DNA of 9,286 bases, from NCBI GenBank assembly GCA_035298385.1, contig DATGYC010000149.1:1-9286 (forward strand), given 5' to 3'. The translations under genes and the position numbers were made by a program. The notes beneath the pieces are model-generated. The model saw nothing but the letters and a program-made list of their open reading frames with translations, was not told where the DNA came from and searched no databases. This document shows, in pieces, positions 1-6,602 of this stretch. This DNA is from DATGYC01 sp035298385 (GTDB taxonomy: Bacteria > Bacillota > Sulfobacillia > Symbiobacteriales > Symbiobacteriaceae). Position 1 is the first letter of the stretch, and every line of letters starts with the position of its first letter.

Positions 1-563
1 AGGTCGACCGTGCGGACTCGCTCACCGGTCTCTGCGGCGATCCCCTCGCAGAGATCCTCCGAGGTCATCTCGAGCATCGCTGCCAGGCGGGGGACTGGAC
101 CGTTCGTGACGATCGTGTCCCAGCCGAGGTTGCGGGCTAGATGGTGCCGGTTGTTTGGCCCAACCCAGGGAAGCGTCCCAAACCAGGCTAGGGCCTGCTT
201 CGGCGCCAGTGCTGCCAGTCGGGCCATCTGCCCCGGCGTTTGGGCCAGGTCTCGTGCAAAGTCCTGGATGGCGGTAATCTTGCGGCGGTTGTTTAGGACG
301 GCGAGTACATCCTGGATCGGGGTGGCAGCGGCCTTGGCCGGTTCCCAGTGCCCGAGAGCGGCCCCGAGCCGCTCCCAGCGCGGCAAGATCGCCTTGGCGG
401 TCATACCGCAGCAGGCGACGACCCAACCGTACTCCTCCATCAGATCCCGATCTGACTTTGACGCAGGGCGCTCATCTTGCCACTTGGACAGGGTCTGCTC
501 CCAGGCTGGATCCGCCTGCTTGAGGTGGTCTAGGGCATGGTCCCAGATGGCAAGGTAGTTCAT
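1..563 (-). CDS. HhH-GPD-like DNA glycosylase-related protein, partial (3' end beyond window)
   Basis: This frame reads from an ATG at 563 down to the window edge without a stop (187 codons plus two bases). It begins MNYLAIWDHALDHLKQ and has a normal composition. Residues 130-147 (TLPWVGPNNRHHLARNLG) look like the helix-hairpin-helix of base-excision DNA glycosylases, with the LPxVG turn. The upstream helical part (EEYGWVVACCGMTAKA, residues 43-57) and the downstream LCEGIAAETGERV (171-183) fit bacterial HhH-GPD relatives as I remember them. Family members excise damaged bases using an Asp shortly after the hairpin, and bifunctional ones use a Lys inside it. Here the Lys position appears to be Asn137 and the Asp position Asn154 (VTNGPVPRLA), so activity may be lost or changed. 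The start overlaps the stop of the upstream MFS-LuxR gene as ATGA, which implies translational coupling. The superfamily call is fairly likely; the substrate is unknown. Confidence 0.6.
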   Translation of the reverse strand, partial: MNYLAIWDHALDHLKQADPAWEQTLSKWQDERPASKSDRDLMEEYGWVVACCGMTAKAILPRWERLGAALGHWEPAKAAATPIQDVLAVLNNRRKITAIQDFARDLAQTPGQMARLAALAPKQALAWFGTLPWVGPNNRHHLARNLGWDTIVTNGPVPRLAAMLEMTSEDLCEGIAAETGERVRTVD

Positions 564-2056
564 TGGTCGGACGACGCCTCCGTGGTCGGGCCAGACTCCA
601 TCAGCTTGCGGTAGAGTTCGTTGCGGTTGACGGAGTCTGTCTTGCGGAAGAGATTCTTCAGGTGGGTCTTAATGGTGTTCTCGGACAGGAAGAGTTGCTG
701 GGCGATATCCCTGGTTGTCATGCCGAGGATGGCGAGACGACCGACCTCCAGTTCCCGGGCGCTCAGGCGATGCCCGTAGCGCTCAGCTAGGCGGTCGGGC
801 GTGCTCAGAGCAGGGCCAATGGACTGGGCCCGCTCCGCGGTAGCCATCAGGGCGACAGCGGGTTTGGTGGTTGGCTGAGCCTGTGCATTGTGCAGGATGG
901 CCAGCGGGTCGGAGGCGCCCTGCAGGACGAGCGTTGCCAGCACGATGGCGACCGCAGCGATCAGGCCGAGGCGCTCGGGGGAGAGATCGCCCAACGGCAG
1001 AGCGATCACGGCGCCGATCATGATCGGGATGATGTTCAGGTTGAGACCCCAGCCAAACCAACGCCCAGCGGTCCGGCGACCAGACAGGCTAGCCAGGAGC
1101 AGCCAGGGAGCGGACTCGAGTAGCCCAAAGGCCGCACCGTTGAGGCCCAGGCTAAGGTACTGCAGGGCTGGCACCTGCCAGGCGCCCACGAGGAATGCAA
1201 GGGCCAGTAGACCAGCACCGATGGACATGACGGTCAACAGATTCCGCCGGTCGGCCAGCACGCCAGCGATTAGAATGCAGGCGATGTAGGGGAGTCGCCG
1301 CAGGGAGTCGTCCACGAAGGGCGTGATCGGAGTGACGATCAAGTAGCGGTAGCTGAGTCCTGCCACCATCGAGAAGAAGATGATGAAGGCGCCAACGCGG
1401 GCGACCGTGCGGAGCCGCACGCGCAACTGAATCGCTTCGGCGGGGCGCGAATCGTTCAGATCTGGAGTCTCCGTCTGATGACCGCTAGCCAGCCAGGTCA
1501 AGAGGAGCGGGAGCAAGGTTAGAAGCAGCCCCGTGCTAGGTGGAATGTGCCGGGCGACTAAGCCAAATAGCCAGTTCACCAAGCTGACGCCGGCCCCGGC
1601 CAGGGCGAAGACTCGACCTAGGTGACTGGGCTCTACGCGCAGGGTGAACCAGCGGCCCCAGACGACCACAGCCCCCATCGTAAGCCCCATGAGAGCGAAT
1701 AACAGCGGCCAGGAGGCGGGGGGCAGGAATCGTAGTCCAAGGGTAGAGAGTGCCGCCAGAATCGGGGCTACCCGGGCGCCCCGCGCAGCCCACTCTGGCT
1801 TTCGATCCGCCCACGTCCCCCATAGGATCGAACTGACCATGTTTGCGGCAAGCGCCCAGAGCGGTAATGCGCTGAAGCTCACCTGTTGATCGGCTGCCCA
1901 TGCCAGGCTAACGGAGCCATACAGCGGTACGGCGGTCGCCCAACCGAACAGACCAGACAGATAGAGGGCCAGAAGGCCATGTCGCTTGAGCAGGGCAACA
2001 GGTGAGGGTCTACCAGTTGCTGGTTGAAAGTGATGGTCAGGCAGGCCCAACTCCAT
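560..2056 (-). CDS. Membrane-bound LuxR-family regulator with MFS-like N-terminal domain
   Basis: From the ATG at 2056 this encodes 498 residues. About the first 385 are hydrophobic, with roughly 10-12 predicted membrane spans arranged as two halves. Each half has an MFS motif-A-like loop (WGTWADRKPEW near residues 79-88 and AGVLADRRNLL near 264-274). A soluble linker follows, then a C-terminal LuxR/GerE helix-turn-helix at about 431-485 (LSARELEVGRLAILGMTTRDIAQQLFLSENTIKTHLKNL), which keeps the family's E, G, I and T-I-K-T-H-L-K pattern. The layout suggests a one-component regulator whose membrane part senses a ligand or membrane state and whose tail binds DNA. Transport activity is not shown. 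A GTG nine bases upstream could also open the frame, but it overlaps the ribosome binding site, so the ATG is preferred. The gene is co-transcribed with the overlapping glycosylase-like gene and diverges from the membrane-protein operon at 2252. The ligand is unknown. Confidence 0.88.
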   Translation of the reverse strand: MELGLPDHHFQPATGRPSPVALLKRHGLLALYLSGLFGWATAVPLYGSVSLAWAADQQVSFSALPLWALAANMVSSILWGTWADRKPEWAARGARVAPILAALSTLGLRFLPPASWPLLFALMGLTMGAVVVWGRWFTLRVEPSHLGRVFALAGAGVSLVNWLFGLVARHIPPSTGLLLTLLPLLLTWLASGHQTETPDLNDSRPAEAIQLRVRLRTVARVGAFIIFFSMVAGLSYRYLIVTPITPFVDDSLRRLPYIACILIAGVLADRRNLLTVMSIGAGLLALAFLVGAWQVPALQYLSLGLNGAAFGLLESAPWLLLASLSGRRTAGRWFGWGLNLNIIPIMIGAVIALPLGDLSPERLGLIAAVAIVLATLVLQGASDPLAILHNAQAQPTTKPAVALMATAERAQSIGPALSTPDRLAERYGHRLSARELEVGRLAILGMTTRDIAQQLFLSENTIKTHLKNLFRKTDSVNRNELYRKLMESGPTTEASSDQ

Positions 2057-2064
2057 ACTGTACA

Positions 2065-2070
2065 CTCCCT
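2065..2070 (-). promoter_or_regulatory. Ribosome binding site deciding the MFS-LuxR start
   Basis: On the minus strand AGGGAG lies 8 nt upstream of the ATG at 2056. The alternative GTG (2065-2063) overlaps this element and could not use it, so the ATG start is favoured. Confidence 0.6.
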
Positions 2071-2085
2071 AGAAGCTTCGCTAGG
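2068..2085. repeat. Short inverted repeat before the MFS-LuxR gene
   Basis: CCTAG (2068-2072) and CTAGG (2081-2085) form a 5-bp inverted repeat with an 8-nt spacer, and GAAGCTTC-type symmetry lies between them. It overlaps the start of the MFS-LuxR ribosome binding site. It could be an operator or a small mRNA hairpin limiting translation; chance is also possible at this length. Confidence 0.3.
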
Positions 2086-2154
2086 TACGCCTCGTTTTGT
2101 TCGACGCCGTCCGCCCCACTCCTGCCCGGCATTTCCGTTCGGTCCACCATGGAA

Positions 2155-2170
2155 TCACCCCCAGGGGTGA
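2155..2170. promoter_or_regulatory. Candidate operator palindrome in the divergent intergenic region
   Basis: TCACCCCCAGGGGTGA has perfect 7-bp arms around a 2-bp centre. The right half-site GGGGTG (2164-2169) recurs at 2174-2179, exactly 10 bp away, on the same face of the helix. It sits where the -35 element of the rightward extended -10 promoter would lie and roughly 100 bp upstream of the leftward MFS-LuxR start. LuxR-type HTH proteins usually bind dyads, so the adjacent regulator is the natural candidate to bind here. That assignment is inference. Confidence 0.45.
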
Positions 2171-2180
2171 TATGGGGTGG

Positions 2181-2189
2181 TGCCATAAT
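2181..2189 (+). promoter_or_regulatory. Candidate extended -10 promoter for the rightward membrane-protein operon
   Basis: TGCCATAAT matches the extended -10 form (TGn followed by a hexamer matching TATAAT at five of six positions). No good -35 hexamer is present; its place is taken by the palindrome at 2155-2170, as in promoters that depend on an activator or are blocked by a repressor. Transcription would begin near 2196, giving an untranslated leader of about 55 nt before the TTG start. Confidence 0.42.
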
Positions 2190-2251
2190 AAGGTGGGAAG
2201 CTGTACAAAGGCCCGGCGTAAGATACCTGATCGGAAAAGGGAGGATGTCTC

Positions 2252-2794
2252 TTGGAGATCTTTGTGATCGTTGCGCTCTTTCTGGCAGTCGTCTTCGGCC
2301 TCGTCTTTTGGTCAAACAAGAAGAACAAGGAAGGTATGGCGGCCAAGCTTCCACTCCTGGCCCAATTGATTCAGGGCCAAGTCTTTGGGGACAAGATCCA
2401 AGGCACCTTTCAAATGATCCCGGTCAGTGGCCGGGTGCATGGGGTTCAGACCGATGAAGAGTCCTTTGCCAAGCAGTACTTCTGGATCGCAGAGATGCAC
2501 GTGGCCGGCCTGCCGGATTTTGATCTGGCCCGGACGAAGCAGGGGCAATTCTGGGTGCAGACGGTTGATCAGAATCTGCGGGCTAGGCTTGAGGCGGCAG
2601 GGTTGATTCACGTGGCTACGCAGATCCCGACTGTTGCCCAGGGCAAGGGCGCCCTCTTCGGTCGCAGCGGGGTTCTTCAGTTGATGTTGCCGATCCGGAA
2701 TCAGGCTGGCGTGCCCACGCCGGAGGAGTTCAACCAGCAGCTTCAGATCCTTGCACACCTGGCTGGCCTCTGCCACCAGGCTGTAGCTGGTTAA
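2252..2794 (+). CDS. Single-pass membrane protein of unknown function
   Basis: The frame encodes 180 residues and starts at TTG, 7 nt after a strong GGGAGG (2239-2244). An ATG at 2245 directly follows that ribosome binding site but opens another frame whose product does not look like a protein, so TTG is the likely start. Residues 3-20 (IFVIVALFLAVVFGLVFW) form one membrane segment followed by a basic patch (NKKNK, 22-26), predicting a short outside N-terminus and a cytoplasmic C-terminal domain of about 150 residues. That domain has mixed alpha/beta character and no cysteine pair or nucleotide-binding motif. I do not recognise a family. It is the first gene of a compact operon with two zinc-ribbon membrane proteins, so a role in the same membrane process is likely. 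Confidence 0.8.
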   Translation: MEIFVIVALFLAVVFGLVFWSNKKNKEGMAAKLPLLAQLIQGQVFGDKIQGTFQMIPVSGRVHGVQTDEESFAKQYFWIAEMHVAGLPDFDLARTKQGQFWVQTVDQNLRARLEAAGLIHVATQIPTVAQGKGALFGRSGVLQLMLPIRNQAGVPTPEEFNQQLQILAHLAGLCHQAVAG

Positions 2795-2809
2795 AGGAGG
2801 AGAGACCGC

Positions 2810-3553
2810 ATGAGCCAGAAGGTTTGCCCCCAGTGCCAGATGGTCAATGACACGAGCGCACAGTTCTGCGGCGGTTGCGGTAGCCGAATGACTCCGGCCG
2901 AGCCCCAGGCGCCGGCCTATCAGGCTCCTCAGGTTCCGCAATACCAGGCGCCCCAGTACCAGGCTCCTCAGGCACCGCAGTACCAGGCTCCTCAGGCTCC
3001 GCAATACCAGGCGCCCCAGGCACCGCAGTACCCGCCCCAGGTGCCACAGTACCAGGCGCCCCAGCAACCCCCATATCAGCCCGCACAACCCGGGCAGCAG
3101 CCCTTCCAGTACCAGGCGCCCGGTGCGATGCCGCAGGCGCCGTACATGGGCGCCACGCAGCAGGCTGTCTATCAGTCCTTTGGGGCTCCGGCCGGTATGT
3201 TGATGCCCGCGGGGTTTGGTATTCGCTTCCTGGCCTTCTTGATCGACATGGTGATCCTCGCTATTCCGGGCTACTTCCTGACTGGGGTCGTCCTTTACGT
3301 GATCCAGGCTGGTTACTACATCGGCATGTGGGGCGCCCGCGGCCAGACCGTCGGTGAGATGGTCCTGGGGCTGCGTGTGGTCTCGGCCGACGGCCAGCCG
3401 ATCAGCTTTGGCAAGGCTGCCATGCGCTTTGTTGGCTATGCGGTCTCCGGCCTGATTCTTGGCATTGGCTTCCTGATGATCGCCTTCGACAGCCAGCAGC
3501 ATCGGGGGCTTCATGACCGGATTGCCGGCACATTGATGGTGAAGAAGGCGTAA
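2810..3553 (+). CDS. Zinc-ribbon, Pro/Gln/Tyr-repeat, RDD-domain membrane protein
   Basis: The 247-residue product has three parts. An N-terminal zinc ribbon has cysteine pairs CPQC (6-9) and CGGC (20-23). A low-complexity linker (about 34-125) is dominated by QYQAPQAP-type repeats. A C-terminal RDD domain spans about 137-247. The RDD hallmarks are visible: RFLAFLIDMVI in the first membrane helix (Arg and Asp about seven residues apart), GQTVGEMVLGLRVV after the second, and DSQQHRGLHDRIAGT near the end. Three membrane spans are predicted. RDD proteins are mostly uncharacterised, and some act in ion or osmolyte transport. The zinc ribbon and linker should lie in the cytoplasm, perhaps as a binding arm. 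Translation uses AAAGGAGG (2793-2800), 9 nt from the ATG and overlapping the previous stop, which suggests coupling. Confidence 0.88.
   Translation: MSQKVCPQCQMVNDTSAQFCGGCGSRMTPAEPQAPAYQAPQVPQYQAPQYQAPQAPQYQAPQAPQYQAPQAPQYPPQVPQYQAPQQPPYQPAQPGQQPFQYQAPGAMPQAPYMGATQQAVYQSFGAPAGMLMPAGFGIRFLAFLIDMVILAIPGYFLTGVVLYVIQAGYYIGMWGARGQTVGEMVLGLRVVSADGQPISFGKAAMRFVGYAVSGLILGIGFLMIAFDSQQHRGLHDRIAGTLMVKKA
2912..3130 (+). repeat. In-frame degenerate tandem repeat encoding QYQAPQAP-like units
   Basis: Degenerate copies of a 12- to 24-nt unit (for example CAGTACCAGGCTCCTCAGGC) run through the linker of the zinc-ribbon/RDD gene. All spacings are multiples of three, so the reading frame is kept. Synonymous differences between copies (CAA/CAG, GCG/GCT/GCA, CCC/CCT/CCG) show that the array is not freshly duplicated. 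The encoded tract is rich in Pro, Gln, Tyr and Ala and is expected to be disordered. Its copy number could vary between strains by slippage. Confidence 0.8.
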
Positions 3554-3557
3554 TGGG

Positions 3558-4664
3558 ATGTCGCTAGCATGTCCCCAGTGTCAGGCGCCCCTCGATAGCC
3601 CTGAGCAGCGCTTCTGCGGCCAGTGCGGTCAATCGGTATCGCCTACCCAAGGGTCCGCTACGGCAACCCAGGCAGCAGCCGTCGCCGACCACGTAGTGGG
3701 CGCTGCCGGTAAGGCGACGGTGATGGCCCGTCAGGCTGCCACACAGCTAGAGTCTGCCTTAATGAATCCCGACGTCGTCGGCAGCATCCCCGGTCGGTCT
3801 TGGACGCTCGTGGGCGCCGCAGCCGTCGCTGCGCTCGTCCTGACCGGGCTGCTCAGCCGTTGGATCTCCTTCTTCGTCAGCGTCGGTCTGCTCTGGTCGA
3901 TTATCATGCTGATTGGTGCCGCAGCCGTGGCGGCGCAAGAGATGCGGAACGCCGGGATGGAGGTCCCGGTCTTCGCCCAACTCCCGCCAGCCATTCAGAC
4001 CTGGGTCCTTCACCCGTTGATCCCCCCGGTCTTCGCGGGGTTGACGGCGCTCCATGCCTTCCAAGAGGCTAGGCTCAAGCTCATCCCGATCGCCTGGGTG
4101 TTGGTGGCAGCGCTGTTACTTTTCGATCAGTCCAAGAAGTCCTTCCAGGCGCCTGAGGGCGTCGGCCGCTATCTGGACTTCCGGCTGGCCCTGCGCGGCT
4201 ACCGCCCCTACCTCTTGATCGGGGCCACACTCTGCTTCGTGGCGCTCTGGCTGACCTGGAGCAAGACGAACGCCTCGGTCACGGGCGGCTATGAAAGCCA
4301 TTACAGCAGCTACTATGGCGGCTACGTCTCCGAGTACAACTTTGCGAAGAACTACTGGCCCGGCTTCGAATTCACCGGCCGTAGCCTCTCCTTCGCGACG
4401 CTGGCCGAGTTAGGGATCGTTGGCCTTGTGCTGGCCAGTCTCTACCGGGGCTGGCGGGCGCTTCCCATGCAGATCAAGTACGTGCCGTTGGGGCTCTGCG
4501 GCGCCCTGTTGCTCTGGTGCTTCATGAATGCGGGCAGGCAACTCGGCCCGTTCCTCTTCATGGCCGGGCTCGCTCTGATGGCGGGGGCCTGGTTCATGTT
4601 GACCAGAGGTGAGGATGAAGGCGAGTACGATCTGGCCCATCTCCGGGCGAAGATCAAGCGCTAA
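3558..4664 (+). CDS. Zinc-ribbon polytopic membrane protein of unknown function
   Basis: The 368-residue product opens with a zinc ribbon (CPQC at 5-8, CGQC at 20-23) nearly identical in layout to that of the preceding gene. An Ala-rich, possibly amphipathic linker (about 30-75) follows, then roughly seven or eight hydrophobic segments (approximately 82-100, 104-126, 148-165, 174-189, 217-234, 278-295, 306-322, 328-347). A Tyr/Gly/Ser-rich loop at about 243-268 is probably exposed on the other side of the membrane. The C-terminus is charged (GEDEGEYDLAHLRAKIKR) and should be cytoplasmic. No transporter or enzyme motif is evident and I do not recognise a family. It starts 4 nt after the RDD gene stop, with GAAGG about 9 nt upstream of the ATG, so the two genes are surely co-transcribed. 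An intrinsic terminator follows closely. Confidence 0.85.
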   Translation: MSLACPQCQAPLDSPEQRFCGQCGQSVSPTQGSATATQAAAVADHVVGAAGKATVMARQAATQLESALMNPDVVGSIPGRSWTLVGAAAVAALVLTGLLSRWISFFVSVGLLWSIIMLIGAAAVAAQEMRNAGMEVPVFAQLPPAIQTWVLHPLIPPVFAGLTALHAFQEARLKLIPIAWVLVAALLLFDQSKKSFQAPEGVGRYLDFRLALRGYRPYLLIGATLCFVALWLTWSKTNASVTGGYESHYSSYYGGYVSEYNFAKNYWPGFEFTGRSLSFATLAELGIVGLVLASLYRGWRALPMQIKYVPLGLCGALLLWCFMNAGRQLGPFLFMAGLALMAGAWFMLTRGEDEGEYDLAHLRAKIKR

Positions 4665-4674
4665 AAGTAGATCG

Positions 4675-4709
4675 GGGCAGTCGCGACGGAGCGGCTGCCC
4701 TTTCTATTT
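4675..4709 (+). terminator. Intrinsic terminator of the membrane-protein operon
   Basis: GGGCAGTCGC (4675-4684) pairs with GCGGCTGCCC (4691-4700) as a 10-bp stem with one G-U pair and a 6-nt loop. The T-rich run TTTCTATTT follows. It lies 10 nt after the stop codon of the third operon gene. Confidence 0.82.
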
Positions 4710-4765
4710 CCAGTTTCCGTCCCCTTCGTCGGAGAGATACTAACGCCACTGCATGCCGGTGCGAT

Positions 4766-4819
4766 GGGTGGCAACCTCTAAAGACGGTGCGATTTTAGCG
4801 CCGCAGGAGGTTGCCGCCT
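4766..4819 (+). promoter_or_regulatory. Long nested hairpin in the lonB upstream region
   Basis: The 186-bp gap before lonB holds the operon terminator and then this structure. Positions 4766-4779 pair with 4806-4819 over 14 bp (11 Watson-Crick and three G-U pairs), including the exact inverted repeat GGCAACCTC / GAGGTTGCC. The 26-nt interior can form a smaller hairpin (4786-4790 with 4798-4802), or alternatively CTAAA (4778-4782) with TTTAG (4794-4798), which competes with both. No T-run follows, so it is not a typical terminator. It may be an RNA control element or a protein-binding dyad. A convincing lonB promoter was not found; TACTAA at 4738-4743 is only a weak -10 candidate. Confidence 0.5.
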
Positions 4820-4850
4820 GCAGGCCGGCCGGGAGGAGGGTCCACAGAAG

Positions 4851-6575
4851 ATGTCAATGGGCGGTCTCTTCTTGATGCTGATCCAACTCTTCTTTGGGAT
4901 TGTGATCGGCATTTACTTCTGGAACCTGCTCAAGGGACAGCAAGAGAGCCGAGTCGCTGTTGAGCGTGAGTCTCGTAAGGAGCTTGAGAAGCTCCGCCGC
5001 ATGCGCCAAGTCTCCCTCTCCGAGCCCCTCGCCGAGCGGACCCGCCCCAGTTCCTTTGATGAGATCGTTGGCCAGAGTGAAGGGCTGAAGGCCCTCCGTG
5101 CTGCCCTATGCGGGCCGAATCCCCAGCACGTCCTGATCTACGGCCCGCCAGGGGTGGGCAAGACCGCTGCTGCCCGCCTCGTTCTGGAGGAGGCGAAGAG
5201 GCGCTCCGGCACTCCCTTTAAGAAGGAGGCCGTCTTCGTCGAGGTTGATGCGACGGTCGCCCGCTTTGACGAGCGCGGGATCGCCGATCCGCTGATCGGC
5301 TCGGTCCATGATCCAATCTACCAGGGCGCCGGCCCCCTCGGGGTGGCCGGTGTACCCCAACCAAAGCCGGGCGCCGTCACCCGGGCCCATGGCGGCATCC
5401 TCTTCCTCGATGAGATCGGCGAGCTCCACCCGGTCCAGATGAACAAGCTACTCAAGGTCCTAGAGGATCGCAAGGTCTACCTGGACTCGGCCTACTACAG
5501 CGGGGAGGACCCACAGATCCCCTCCCACATCCGGGATATCTTCGAGAACGGCCTGCCGGCGGACTTCCGGCTGGTTGGGGCCACGACCCGCCAGCCGCAC
5601 GAGATCCCCGCAGCGATCCGCTCCCGTTGCATGGAGATCTTCTTCCGGCCCCTGCTCGCCCCAGAGGTCGCCCAGGTCGCCAATCGGGCGGCAGAGAAGG
5701 TCGGCGTCACCCTGGAGGAGGGCGCCCTGGCCGTCGTCAAGCGCTACGCCACGAACGGACGCGAGGCGGTCAACATCGTCCAGATCGCCGCTGGGCTGGC
5801 CCTAGACCGGGGCGAGCAGTCGATCCCGGCCGCAGAGATCGAGTGGATCGTCAACTCCGGTCAGCTCCAGCCCCGCATGGAGCGCCAGATCCCGCTCGAG
5901 CCGCAGATCGGAATCGTCAACGGCCTCGCGGTGAGCGGGCCCAACCTGGGGATGCTCCTCGAGCTAGAGGCGGATGTCAGGCGTGCTGCTGAGCCTCGTC
6001 GGGGTACACTCATTGTGACCGGCGTCGTAGAGGAAGAGGAGGTCGGCGGAGTTGGTCGAACCATCCGGCGCAAGTCGATGGCGAAGGCCTCCGTGGAGAA
6101 CGTCCTGACGGTGCTGAAGAAGTACCTTGAATTTGAACCCGCCAACTGGGAGATCCACGTAAACTTCCCGGGTGGTGTGCCGGTCGATGGCCCTTCCGCA
6201 GGCGTGGCGATCGCCACGGCAATCTACTCCGCCTTCGAGGGGCGCCCGGTCGACAATCGCCTCGCCATGACCGGGGAGATCTCGATCCGGGGCGGCGTCA
6301 AGCCAGTCGGCGGCGTGGCGGCCAAGGTGGAGGCTGCCCGCCAGGCTGGTTGCACACGGGTTCTAGTCCCGGCTGAGAACTGGCAGGAGTCGTTCCGGTC
6401 CCTGGCAGGGGTTGAGGTGATCCCCGTGGAGCGGTTGGAGCAGGTCATTGACCTCGCCTTCCGGGTAGAGGTTGCGGAAGAGGCCACGGAGGCGATCCAG
6501 CTCGACCTGCCGCCGATGCCGCAACCCGCCCTCGCACTGGCGCCCGCTGACCCCCCGTCGACGCTTTTCCAATAA
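4851..6575 (+). CDS. lonB: LonB-type membrane-anchored ATP-dependent protease
   Basis: The 574-residue product resembles Bacillus subtilis LonB (about 550 residues). An N-terminal membrane helix (about 5-25) is followed by a charged coiled stretch (30-53) and an AAA+ domain. The AAA+ domain has Walker A GPPGVGKT (98-105), Walker B ILFLDE (183-188) and a candidate arginine finger in AIRSRC (255-260). The long insert with IGSVHDPIYQGAGPLG (149-164) and the AHGGILFLDEIGELHP region are typical of this family. The C-terminal Lon protease domain keeps Ser449 in DGPSAG and Lys492 in GGVAAK, 43 residues apart as in other Lon proteins. There is no Lon N-terminal substrate domain. A Pro/Ala-rich tail (about 553-572) ends the protein. 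The protease should degrade proteins at the inner face of the membrane; in Bacillus LonB is linked to sporulation. A GGGAGGAGGG tract ends 10 nt before the ATG. The gene precedes lonA on the same strand. Confidence 0.95.
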   Translation: MSMGGLFLMLIQLFFGIVIGIYFWNLLKGQQESRVAVERESRKELEKLRRMRQVSLSEPLAERTRPSSFDEIVGQSEGLKALRAALCGPNPQHVLIYGPPGVGKTAAARLVLEEAKRRSGTPFKKEAVFVEVDATVARFDERGIADPLIGSVHDPIYQGAGPLGVAGVPQPKPGAVTRAHGGILFLDEIGELHPVQMNKLLKVLEDRKVYLDSAYYSGEDPQIPSHIRDIFENGLPADFRLVGATTRQPHEIPAAIRSRCMEIFFRPLLAPEVAQVANRAAEKVGVTLEEGALAVVKRYATNGREAVNIVQIAAGLALDRGEQSIPAAEIEWIVNSGQLQPRMERQIPLEPQIGIVNGLAVSGPNLGMLLELEADVRRAAEPRRGTLIVTGVVEEEEVGGVGRTIRRKSMAKASVENVLTVLKKYLEFEPANWEIHVNFPGGVPVDGPSAGVAIATAIYSAFEGRPVDNRLAMTGEISIRGGVKPVGGVAAKVEAARQAGCTRVLVPAENWQESFRSLAGVEVIPVERLEQVIDLAFRVEVAEEATEAIQLDLPPMPQPALALAPADPPSTLFQ

Positions 6576-6602
6576 GAAGGGATTCTTTGCTCCTTGGGCG
6601 AA

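Noticed and set aside
10..558. Plus-strand open frame of 182 codons at the left edge
   Set aside because: It lies opposite the glycosylase-like gene, is rich in Arg/Ser as shadow frames in GC-rich DNA are, and has no recognisable domain. The minus-strand frame has an HhH motif and an ATGA junction with its neighbour.
2312..3514. Minus-strand open frame of 400 codons opposite the membrane operon
   Set aside because: Its Leu/Arg-rich repeats are just the complement of the QYQAP repeat tract, and it spans two genes that have their own ribosome binding sites and domains.
4766..4776. GGGTGGCAACC resembling a T-box core
   Set aside because: The T-box consensus (GGGTGGnACCGCG) is only partly matched, there is no specifier stem or following terminator, and the downstream gene is a protease rather than an amino-acid gene.
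4816..4830. Overlapping palindromes GCCTGCAGGC and GGCCGGCC before lonB
   Set aside because: Short GC-rich palindromes are common at this base composition and sit next to the ribosome binding site without other support.
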